Shown here: in pieces, positions 52,346-60,260 of the stretch
Position numbering within the stretch: the stretch's first letter is position 1
Layout of the letters: every line of letters begins with the position of its first letter
NCBI GenBank assembly: GCA_020848905.1
Contig: JADLHG010000031.1
Span: forward strand, 186,001 to 250,000
From: Deltaproteobacteria bacterium
Lineage (GTDB): Bacteria > Myxococcota_A > Polyangia > GCA-2747355 > JADLHG01
Length of the DNA: 64,000 nucleotides
Direction: 5' to 3'
Notes under the pieces: generated by a model
The model's database searches: none
Told to the model about the DNA's origin: nothing
The model's input: only the letters and a program-made list of their open reading frames with translations
Translations under genes and position numbers: made by a program

Positions 52346-54196
52346 CTAGAACTTCACGACCATATAGGCTTGCAGCGTCTGGGCCACCGCGGCGCTGGCC
52401 GCCTGCGAGAAGTAGAGGTCCGCGGGGCGCGCCAGGGCCCCCGAGCCGCCGAAGGGGAAGAAGACGCCGTAGCGGATCCCCGCGAAGAAGCCCTCGTCCA
52501 CGTTCCGGTAGTAGAGCTCGAGATCCATTTCCAGCCCCAGGTTGATCGCGTTGCCGGGGTAGGCCACGGGCCGGTTGGCGAGGGCGTAGATCAGATCGAA
52601 GCGCCCTCCGAGGCTGTCGAAGAGGTCGTACTGCACCGAGGGCTTGAAGTAGGTCGCGTTGGCCACGGTGCCGAGCACCTCGCGAAACATCAGCCACCCG
52701 ACGTGGTAGTCGTAGTCGAAGCGGAACTCGGAGAGCTTGCACTTGCGGCCCTTGGTGGCGCCGCAGAAGCCGGCGTCCACCATCGGGAAGGTGCGACGCC
52801 GGTCGATGTCGCCGTTCGGCGCCTCGTCCTCGCCGCCGGAGGCCATCCCCACCTCGAGCCCGATCTTCAGCGCGTCCTTCAGCAGCCGGTACTGCGAGCG
52901 GAAGGCCCAGCCGTACTGGAGCACGCTGAGCTGATCCTCGCCGTTCTGGTCCGAGATGTTGGCCATCCGGCCCCCGACGAGGACGCCCTCGAACTCGATG
53001 GAGAGCTTCTTCCAGAGGAGCTTGAACCAGAGGTCGGGCATCAGGAGCCAGCCCTTGCGCTCGATCATCGCCGCAGCGTAGTCGCGCGTGCTGGTGCCGA
53101 GGCCGACGCCCGGGGCGTAGTCGAAGTCCTGCTTGCGCAGCGTGAGGTGCAGCCCGTAGTTCAGCACCAGCTCGCCCTGCTCCACCTTGTCCTTGATCAC
53201 CTCGGGCTTGTCGAAGCGGCCCACGATCCAGAAGAGCTGGTCGATGTCGTCGAGCTGCTCCATGTCCACGGCCTGGCCGCCGCCGAGGTAGCTCTGCCCC
53301 GAGGCCAGCGTGAGCGAGGTGGGGCCCGTCGAGTTGAAGTCGTACCCCATGGAGAAGGTGTGCTTGGCCAGCTCCGTGGTCTGGAAGACCACGCGGTCCA
53401 CGCTGTCTCCGTAGTTGCAGTCCCAGCAGCTCCCGTCGTTGTGTACGAGGCCGAGACCCCACTGGTTCGGCATGCGCCCGAACTTGATCGTCCCGACGGG
53501 GGTGACGACCTCGGCCCAGGCGCGCTTGGCCAGGATCCCGGGGGTGCGGGTGTTCTGTCCGGCGATGGGGGCGGCCTGCCCTTCGTTGAAGAGGGACAGC
53601 GGGAGGTCCGGGGTGCGACGGGCTCCCGCGGGGACGGCCGTCTGAGGCGTGCTTCCCAGGACCAGGTTGTCGAAGACGTCGATCTGGGTGTGAATGGAGA
53701 CGCGCTCGGCCACGTTGATCGTGGGCTCCAGCCGCAGCCGGATGTTCGCGCCGGCGATGGTGTTGCTCGGGCAGGAGCCGGACTCGAGGCCCCGCGTGCC
53801 GCCGCCCGGCACGGGCTTGGTGATGCGCTTCTCGCAGCTGACGGGCGAGCCGACCTGCTCGGAGAGGGGCGTGTTGAAGGGCGCCGTGAGGCCTCCCGTG
53901 TTGTGCATGCCCAGATTCACGTTCTGGAAGAGCTGCGCGCGAAACCGGAAGTACCCCTGCATCTGGAAGAACTGGAGCTTTTTCGAGTCCTGTCCTGGCC
54001 AGGGGGGCAGCGGAGGTAGCTCGGGCTCCCCGTCCTTGCCCTCCGGGGCGGCCTCGGCGGGCCCCTCCTTCTCCTCCTTGTGAGGAGCCTGGCCGGCGCC
54101 CGGGTTGGGCTGCGGCATGAGGCCCTGGGCTACTACGGCCCGGGGTGCCGCTACGAGTAGCGCGAGCGCCGCGCTTAGGGACACCAGCCGCATCAT
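52346..54196 (-). CDS. Outer-membrane beta-barrel-like protein, TIGR04551-like
   Basis: A protein of 616 residues with a signal peptide (LSAALALLVAAPRAVVA). After a Pro/Glu-rich linker it reads as many alternating amphipathic strands (YFRFRAQLFQNVNLGM, FKLLWKKLSIEFEGVLVGG and others), with the last residue phenylalanine, as in porin-like barrels. The layout resembles the TIGR04551 group of Myxococcota proteins as I remember it; that label is tentative. Cysteines are few and scattered. ATG 54196 (or the next ATG, 54193) has GGAGGACGTGCTG upstream. Probably an outer-membrane protein; substrate and function unknown. Confidence 0.78.
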   Translation of the reverse strand: MMRLVSLSAALALLVAAPRAVVAQGLMPQPNPGAGQAPHKEEKEGPAEAAPEGKDGEPELPPLPPWPGQDSKKLQFFQMQGYFRFRAQLFQNVNLGMHNTGGLTAPFNTPLSEQVGSPVSCEKRITKPVPGGGTRGLESGSCPSNTIAGANIRLRLEPTINVAERVSIHTQIDVFDNLVLGSTPQTAVPAGARRTPDLPLSLFNEGQAAPIAGQNTRTPGILAKRAWAEVVTPVGTIKFGRMPNQWGLGLVHNDGSCWDCNYGDSVDRVVFQTTELAKHTFSMGYDFNSTGPTSLTLASGQSYLGGGQAVDMEQLDDIDQLFWIVGRFDKPEVIKDKVEQGELVLNYGLHLTLRKQDFDYAPGVGLGTSTRDYAAAMIERKGWLLMPDLWFKLLWKKLSIEFEGVLVGGRMANISDQNGEDQLSVLQYGWAFRSQYRLLKDALKIGLEVGMASGGEDEAPNGDIDRRRTFPMVDAGFCGATKGRKCKLSEFRFDYDYHVGWLMFREVLGTVANATYFKPSVQYDLFDSLGGRFDLIYALANRPVAYPGNAINLGLEMDLELYYRNVDEGFFAGIRYGVFFPFGGSGALARPADLYFSQAASAAVAQTLQAYMVVKF

Positions 54197-54382
54197 CAGC
54201 ACGTCCTCCGGATCCGATCGAGCGAAGGCGCCCCCTCGAGAGCGCGTTTTCAGCCTAAAAGTTGCGGGACTATAGCCATGCGGCGACGCTCGGGTCAACG
54301 CGTTTGACCGACGGGGCGAGGCGTGCGTTGCCCCGCGTTCTCCGACGCGCACCAGGGAACCTGCGCCCGGGAGGACCTCGGG

Positions 54383-54412
54383 TTGTCGCCCCCGTAACCG
54401 CTGCGATATACT
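54383..54412 (+). promoter_or_regulatory. Promoter candidate for the MopE-like gene
   Basis: TTGTCG (54383-54388), 18 bases, TATACT (54407-54412). Transcription would start near 54419. The rest of the gap 54197-54505 shows no gene. Confidence 0.45.
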
Positions 54413-54505
54413 AAGGACAGGTCACGCGACCAGCCCAGCGCCAACGAGATGACGGGACGACGGGACGAGGGAGGCCAGGGGGCAGCCCCGGGAGGCGCCG
54501 CGAGT

Positions 54506-57500
54506 GTGCGGCGTTACCCGGGGGCCCGATGGCGTGCGCGCCTGGGCCCGGCGCTCGTCGTGGTCGCCGGGGCGCTGGCGCTGGCGAGCCTGCCGCGCTG
54601 CGGGCAACAGCACGCGCTGCTCTTGACCCTGCGAGCCCAGAGCCTGGTCGAGACCTTCGACCTCCGCGTGAAGGACCTCTCCACCGGGAAGCTCATCCTG
54701 GAGCGGGTGGGCGAGCGGGTGGACTCCTCCAATCCGAATCGGGACATCTCGCAGCCTGACCAGGCGCTCCGGGTGGCGATCGAGTTCGGCGCCGCCGGGA
54801 ACTACCTGGTGCACATCGTGGGCCGGGGCGGTCAGGGGGCCGGGGGGATCCAGTTCGCTCTGCGGGACTTCCAGGTGGATGGCGTGCAGGAGGTGGGGCT
54901 GACGCTCGTCCCCCTCGGGCGCGATGAGGACGACGACGGGTTTCCGGCGTGCAACTCGCCGGGCTTCAACTGCCAGGTCATGGCCTGCACCTTCTTCGAC
55001 TGCAACGACCGGGAGAAGCAGGTGCACCCCTTCGCCAAGGAGATCTGCGGCAACGGGCGGGACGACGACTGCAGCGCGACCTGCCGGGCCCAGCCGGGCG
55101 AAGGGGACGAGGTGTGCACCGACTCCGATGGCGATGGCGTGCCGAGCACCGAGGACTGCGACGACAACGACCCCTGTCGCTCGCCGCGGCTGAAGGAGGC
55201 CGAGGACCTGTGCAAGGCGGGGCAGGACGCCTTCCCCGCGCTGCCGAAGGCGTGTCTCGACAAGCTGGCCAAGGAAGGGAAGACCGCCCCCGCGGCCCCC
55301 TTCTGCGGAGACGGCATCGACGAGGACTGCAACGGTCAGGACACGTCCTGCAAGACCGACGACGACTGCGACGGCTACGCGCCGCCCATCGACTGCGACG
55401 ACAAGGACAAGAAGGTCAACCCGGGTGCGCAGGAGGCCTGCGACGGCATCGACAACAACTGCAACAAGGTCACCGACGAGGGGTGCGTGCCGTGCGACGT
55501 GGACGGCGACGGCCATGCACTGGCCACCGTGACCGACCCGAGCTGCACGGTGCCCCGCGACGATCCGGACGACTACGACGCGGGGATCTTTCCCGGGTCC
55601 ACCAAGGACTCGGAGGGGAAGGAGGGGGGCACCGTCCTCGGGGGGTTGCGGCAGTTCTGCGGCACGGGGGCGACCAAGGACGGAGGCGCGCTGCGGCAAC
55701 GGGATGTGGACCACGATGCGGACGGGAAGGCGGCCAAGGACGACGGCTGTCCGACGGAGACGTGCGACAAGGACGGAGACGGCTTCGCCGGGGCGCAGTG
55801 TAGTCCGCCGCAATCCCAGCTCGACTGCGACGACGCCGACCCGCGGGCCTTTCCCGGGGCGCCTGACAAGTGCGGAGACGGCAAGCGGCAGAACTGCGTC
55901 TCCGACTTCGCCTGCGCCCAGGTGACGGACAAGGACGGTGACGGCTTCGCCCCCCCGGCCGACTGCAACGACAACGACAAGACCGTCTACCCGTGGGCGG
56001 TGGAGAAGTGCGACAAGCTCGACAACGACTGCGACGGGTTGGTCGACGAGGGGAACCCGGATTCGAGCGGTGCGCTCGTGCCGACGAACGTGGGCAAGTG
56101 CAACGACGACAACGACGGCAAGTGCGGGCCGGTGACGGGGATCTGCGCCTGCAGCCCGCTCAAGCCGGTGGGGACGCGAGACGAGGGGAATCGCGTGACC
56201 TGCGCCGGGGAGGACCTGGCGGCACCGGCCTCGGCGCGTTGCTTCCGCGCGATCCAGCCGCAGCCCGAGCGGTGCGACACGGACGACTGGGACTGCAACA
56301 AGCGGCCGGACGACCCGCAGGGGGTGAATCTGGCGGACAAGGGAAAGAGCTGCGGCAACAGCGTTGGAAGCTGCAAGGCGGGGACGGTCACGGGCTGCGA
56401 CCTGAGTCGCAAGCTGCCGAACGCCGACCTCGTGGCGCGCGTGATGGCCGCGCAGGGGGTCGAGTTCAACCCGAACTGGGTCTGCACGGGCGCCGAGCTG
56501 CCGGTGCCGGAGGCCTGTAACGGCAAGGACGACGACTGCGACCGCGTGCTGCCGAACGAGGAGAAGGACCCCGACGCCGACAAGTTCCTGCAGTGCGCGG
56601 GGTGCAATCAGGGGACCGGGAGGCTCGATCTGGCTGCGGGGCTGAAGGGGTGCGCCGATTGCGACGCCAGCTCGCCGAGTGTCTTCCCCGGGGCGCTCGA
56701 GACCTGCAACGGTGTGGACGACAACTGCGCGAGCGGAATCACCGACGACGGCAAGGACCAGTGCGCCGCGGGCACGGTCTGCTGCTCGAGTCAGGGGCAG
56801 TGCCGCGCGCTCGGCAACGACAAGGACAACTGCGGGGGCTGCGGGCGGCGGTGCAACGGCCCCGACGTGGATAGCTGCGCCGGCTCGACCTGCGTCTGCG
56901 GCGCCACGGGAGGACCGTGCGCGGCGGGGCTGAACTGCGTCAACGGGCAGTGCCTGTGCATAGCGAACGGGCGGTGCAGCGGCTGCTGCGAGAACAGCGC
57001 GTCGTGCCGCGCTACGGCGGCGCAGAGCGCGTCGAGCTGCGGGCGAAACGGAGAGACGTGCCGCGGGTGCGCGGATGGCAACGAGTGCACGCTCGACCAG
57101 TGCAACAGCGGCGTGTGCGGCAATCCGGCGCGGCAGGAGGGCGCGGCGTGCAACGGCTCGAGCGGCCAGTGCCACGGCGCGGCGTGCTGCTCCGGCTGCT
57201 GGGACGGCGGTACCTGTCACGCGGGGAACACGAACGGGCAATGCGGGCGCGGCGGGGACTGGTGCGGGTCGTGCTCCACCTCGCAGGCCTGCAAGGTGGC
57301 GAGCTGCGCCACGGGCTCGTGCTCGATCGGTAACGTGGGCGACGGCACCGGTTGCAACGACGGGCAGCGCTGCACCCTGAACGATCAATGCACGGGCGGA
57401 GTGTGCGGCGGGACGCCGCGCGTTTGCACGCCGAGCGGCGAGTGCAAGACGGCGAGCTGCAACCCGTCGAACGGGAACTGCACGGAGCAGAACAAGAGCA

Positions 57501-57610
57501 ACGGAACCTCCTGCGGCCCCGGGGGCAACTGGTCCTGTCAGAGCGGCGTCTGCGTGCCGCCCTCGACGCCGGACCTGGGCGTGGACGCGGGCGCGGATTC
57601 CGGGGGATAG
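54506..57610 (+). CDS. Large MopE-like cysteine-rich surface lipoprotein
   Basis: A protein of about 1034 residues. GTG 54506 is preferred: it has GGGAGG about 10 bases upstream and gives a good export signal with a cysteine at about residue 32; ATG 54449 is an in-frame alternative. After a beta domain (residues about 35-150) come at least five units of the MopE type, with DCDDKDKKVNPGAQEACDGI, DNNCNKVTDEGC and similar Asp-rich and Cys-bearing pieces, a pattern found in copper/calcium-binding surface proteins. The C-terminal 300 residues hold dozens of cysteines in short CxxGxC-like repeats. A signal peptide and the Asp-rich loops suggest a metal-bound surface protein. Function unknown. Confidence 0.82.
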   Translation: MRRYPGARWRARLGPALVVVAGALALASLPRCGQQHALLLTLRAQSLVETFDLRVKDLSTGKLILERVGERVDSSNPNRDISQPDQALRVAIEFGAAGNYLVHIVGRGGQGAGGIQFALRDFQVDGVQEVGLTLVPLGRDEDDDGFPACNSPGFNCQVMACTFFDCNDREKQVHPFAKEICGNGRDDDCSATCRAQPGEGDEVCTDSDGDGVPSTEDCDDNDPCRSPRLKEAEDLCKAGQDAFPALPKACLDKLAKEGKTAPAAPFCGDGIDEDCNGQDTSCKTDDDCDGYAPPIDCDDKDKKVNPGAQEACDGIDNNCNKVTDEGCVPCDVDGDGHALATVTDPSCTVPRDDPDDYDAGIFPGSTKDSEGKEGGTVLGGLRQFCGTGATKDGGALRQRDVDHDADGKAAKDDGCPTETCDKDGDGFAGAQCSPPQSQLDCDDADPRAFPGAPDKCGDGKRQNCVSDFACAQVTDKDGDGFAPPADCNDNDKTVYPWAVEKCDKLDNDCDGLVDEGNPDSSGALVPTNVGKCNDDNDGKCGPVTGICACSPLKPVGTRDEGNRVTCAGEDLAAPASARCFRAIQPQPERCDTDDWDCNKRPDDPQGVNLADKGKSCGNSVGSCKAGTVTGCDLSRKLPNADLVARVMAAQGVEFNPNWVCTGAELPVPEACNGKDDDCDRVLPNEEKDPDADKFLQCAGCNQGTGRLDLAAGLKGCADCDASSPSVFPGALETCNGVDDNCASGITDDGKDQCAAGTVCCSSQGQCRALGNDKDNCGGCGRRCNGPDVDSCAGSTCVCGATGGPCAAGLNCVNGQCLCIANGRCSGCCENSASCRATAAQSASSCGRNGETCRGCADGNECTLDQCNSGVCGNPARQEGAACNGSSGQCHGAACCSGCWDGGTCHAGNTNGQCGRGGDWCGSCSTSQACKVASCATGSCSIGNVGDGTGCNDGQRCTLNDQCTGGVCGGTPRVCTPSGECKTASCNPSNGNCTEQNKSNGTSCGPGGNWSCQSGVCVPPSTPDLGVDAGADSGG

Positions 57611-57615
57611 CGGGC

Positions 57616-58779
57616 GTGCGACGGGCCTGGTGCAGTCTGCTCTGCTTCGGCGCGTCGCTGCTCGTCGGCGGCGGCTGCGGGGGTGAGACGGGGCTCCTCG
57701 TCGCCGTGAGCGGCGGCCCCGTCGACGAGCTCGAGTTTCGGTTGGCCGTGAAGCAGGGGGACAAGTTCCTGCTCCAGCCCGTGGGGGCGGGGGAGCGGCA
57801 CGACGTGCGGGGGAGAGACCTCGCGGCGCGCCCGTACGAGCTGCTCTTGCGGGACGATGCGCCCGACGGGGGAGCGCTCGAGGTGCGGGTCCTCGTGCTC
57901 GGGCACCGGGCCGAAGCGGGGAAGCTCAAGATCACGCGCTTCGCGGTCACGGACCCGCCGCAGGCCTTCGTGCGAGGCGAGGTCCTGCGGCGCGCGGTGA
58001 TCCTGCAGGGCTTCAGCGGCGCGAATTTCGCCACGGCGTTTGCGAACGGCTGCTACCGGGTGCGCGTCGTCAACAAGGCCGCCGACCTCGTGCTCCCCTA
58101 CGACCAGGACTGCGACGGCAGCAATACGACGGACCCGAAGCCGGACTGCAACGACCAGGACGCGACGGTGCACCCGGGCGCGCCGGAGCTCTGCGACGGC
58201 AAGGACAACAACTGTGACCGGCAATTCGCGCCGGCGAGCATGACCTGCTACCTGGAGGCCCCCGAGGGGCAGTGCCGCAAGGGGAGCCGGCAGTGTCGCG
58301 ACGCGCAAGGGAGCGGCTGGGACAAGCAGTGCGCGGCCAGCGAGCGGGTGCCCCATACCCACTGCCACGCGGCGGCGGAGTGCGGTGCGAACGCGGACCC
58401 GGCCCCCTGCACGAGTCAGGTGAAGCGGCGCACGGTGCACTGCACGCTCGAGCGACAGGACGGTGGGGGAGTCTGTTCGGGGGGGACGCTGGCGCTGCAG
58501 CCTCCCGAGGCCGGCCTGACGAGCTGCAGCTGGGAGGTCTACGAGGCGGGCCCGTTCGCGGTGGGGCTGAGAGGGGCGGGGAGCACGGGCTTCGGGCTCA
58601 CCACGAGCTCGTGCAAGGCGTTGCTCTCCGTCGAGCCGGGACCGGGCGAGCCGGCCGGCGGCACGGCGGTGCTCGAGTTCCTCGGGCCGAGCGTGGCCAG
58701 CTCCTACGTGGGAGACCTTCAGGTCACCTTGAAAGTGGTGCCGAGCTGCGGCACGAATCCTCTTAGCTGTAGCCTGTGA
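57616..58779 (+). CDS. Second MopE-motif lipoprotein
   Basis: A 387-residue protein starting at GTG 57616, only 5 bases after the preceding gene ends. The signal peptide ends in a lipobox VGGGC (cysteine near residue 21). A beta-rich domain of about 130 residues similar in position to that of the upstream protein is followed by one MopE-type unit (DQDCDGSNTT, DCNDQDATVHPGAPELCDGKDNNCD). The C-terminal half has paired cysteines and a final beta domain. Likely co-transcribed with the larger protein and perhaps part of the same surface complex. Confidence 0.8.
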   Translation: MRRAWCSLLCFGASLLVGGGCGGETGLLVAVSGGPVDELEFRLAVKQGDKFLLQPVGAGERHDVRGRDLAARPYELLLRDDAPDGGALEVRVLVLGHRAEAGKLKITRFAVTDPPQAFVRGEVLRRAVILQGFSGANFATAFANGCYRVRVVNKAADLVLPYDQDCDGSNTTDPKPDCNDQDATVHPGAPELCDGKDNNCDRQFAPASMTCYLEAPEGQCRKGSRQCRDAQGSGWDKQCAASERVPHTHCHAAAECGANADPAPCTSQVKRRTVHCTLERQDGGGVCSGGTLALQPPEAGLTSCSWEVYEAGPFAVGLRGAGSTGFGLTTSSCKALLSVEPGPGEPAGGTAVLEFLGPSVASSYVGDLQVTLKVVPSCGTNPLSCSL

Positions 58780-58785
58780 GGGACG

Positions 58786-59187
58786 ATGCTCGACGAAGTG
58801 CTTAGCGTGGCCTTCCACCGCGGCCCCGCCGCCGCGGCGAACCAGCTCATCGCCGACGTGCGCGAGACGGTCGAGGCCGCCTGCGGACGGGCGGTGAACT
58901 ACGAGGTGGTGGCGACCGACCGCGGGTGGCCCTACCTCGCGGAGCAGGTGGCTCCGCGGCTCGCCCTCTTTCTGCGGAGCAAGCGCCTGCGGGTCTCGTC
59001 GTGCCGGCCGGTCTTCATGAGCCTCTTCGTCGGGGACAGCCTCTATTTCATCGGCGCGCCGGATTTTTTCCGCCTGGTGCAGCAGAGCATGGGGCTGACG
59101 GACGCGGCCTTCGGGGCGGTGACGCAGGTCTGGGAGGAGACGGGCCAGCCGGTACCGGGCCGGCTCCTGCTCGGCGGAGGGGCGTGA
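58786..59187 (+). CDS. Small conserved-looking protein of unknown function
   Basis: A 133-residue soluble protein without signal peptide. GAGGGACG precedes ATG 58786. It has mixed helix and strand, with the segments RLRVSSCRPVFMSLFVGDSLYFIGAPDFFRLV and VTQVWEETGQPVPGRLLLGGG. No motif was recognised. It lies between the MopE-like pair and nagZ on the same strand; its stop overlaps the GTG of nagZ (GTGA), so the two are probably coupled. Function unknown. Confidence 0.7.
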   Translation: MLDEVLSVAFHRGPAAAANQLIADVRETVEAACGRAVNYEVVATDRGWPYLAEQVAPRLALFLRSKRLRVSSCRPVFMSLFVGDSLYFIGAPDFFRLVQQSMGLTDAAFGAVTQVWEETGQPVPGRLLLGGGA

Positions 59188-60260
59188 CCGTGGACCTGGC
59201 GTCGCGCATCGGACAGCTCCTCGTGGTGGGCTTCGACGGGCAGACAGCTCCCGACGAGCTGCTCGCGCGGATCCGCCGGAGCGAGGTGGGAGGGGTGATC
59301 CTCTTCTCGCGCAACCTCGGCACCGTCGAGGAGGTGGCGGCGTTGACCCGCGAGCTGCGCGGCGCAGCGCCTCGTGGGGCTCCGCTCCTCGTGTCCATCG
59401 ATCAGGAGGGGGGCCGGGTGCAGCGCCTCAAGGCGCCCGTGCCCGAGTGGCCGCCGATGCGGCGCGTTGCCGGGCTCGCAGACGAGGCGCTCACCGAGGC
59501 GGTGGGACACGGGGTGGGGCGGGACCTCCATGCGGTGGGCTTCAACCTGGACTTCGCCCCCGTGCTGGACGTGGTGAGCTCGGAGGCGAACACGGTGATC
59601 GGCGACCGCGCCTTCGGGAGCACGCCCGACGAGGTGGTGACCCACGCGCTGGCCTTCGCGCGCGGGCTCGAGCGCGCCGGGGTCCTCTCCTGCGGCAAGC
59701 ACTTCCCCGGGCACGGCGGGGAGGTGGCCGACAGCCACCACGCGCTGCCCGTGGAGCGCCGGGGGGCCGAGGCGCTGCGGGCGATCGACCTGGTGCCGTT
59801 TCGCGAGGCGGCGCGGGCGGACCTGCCGATGTTGATGACGGCCCATGTGGTCTACGAGGCCCTCGACCCGCAGACCACGGGGACCTTCAGCCGGCGCGTC
59901 AGCACCGAGCTTCTGCGAGAGGAGCTCGGCTATCGCGGGGTGCTGGTCTCGGACGACCTGGAGATGGCGGCGGCTGCAGATCAGTACGAAGCAGGGGAGG
60001 CCGCCGTGCTCGCGCTCGCCGCGGGCGTGGATCAGCTCCTGCTCTGCCATCGGCGGGACCGGCAGCAGGCGGCCTTCGAGGCGCTCGTGCGTCGGGGGCA
60101 GGACGACCCGCGGTTCGCCGCCCGGCTCGAGGAGGCGGCGGAGCGGGTGGCCCGGCTGAAGGCCCGGCTCGCACCCCCTACGCGGCTCTCGCCAGAGGCC
60201 GCGGGGGCCGAGGTGCGCGCCTCCGGGCGGCACGCGGAGCTGCTGGCGCGACTGCGTTAG
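59184..60260 (+). CDS. nagZ: Beta-N-acetylhexosaminidase (NagZ family)
   Basis: A 358-residue glycoside hydrolase of family 3. The family motif KHFPGHG with DSHHALP is at residues about 171-185 (it carries the catalytic histidine and aspartate), and the nucleophile aspartate is in VSDDLEM near residue 257. The start SRIGQLLVVGFDGQ is typical. It removes N-acetylglucosamine from cell-wall fragments during peptidoglycan recycling, or acts on other GlcNAc-bearing glycans. No signal peptide, so it acts in the cytoplasm as does NagZ. GTG 59184 overlaps the previous stop; GTG 59190 is an alternative. It converges on the E1 gene with overlapping stop codons. Confidence 0.92.
   Translation: MTVDLASRIGQLLVVGFDGQTAPDELLARIRRSEVGGVILFSRNLGTVEEVAALTRELRGAAPRGAPLLVSIDQEGGRVQRLKAPVPEWPPMRRVAGLADEALTEAVGHGVGRDLHAVGFNLDFAPVLDVVSSEANTVIGDRAFGSTPDEVVTHALAFARGLERAGVLSCGKHFPGHGGEVADSHHALPVERRGAEALRAIDLVPFREAARADLPMLMTAHVVYEALDPQTTGTFSRRVSTELLREELGYRGVLVSDDLEMAAAADQYEAGEAAVLALAAGVDQLLLCHRRDRQQAAFEALVRRGQDDPRFAARLEEAAERVARLKARLAPPTRLSPEAAGAEVRASGRHAELLARLR

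Noticed and set aside
54422-57388. A 988-codon minus-strand open frame antisense to the MopE-like gene
   Set aside because: The plus strand shows clear MopE units and signal peptide; the antisense product has no motif.
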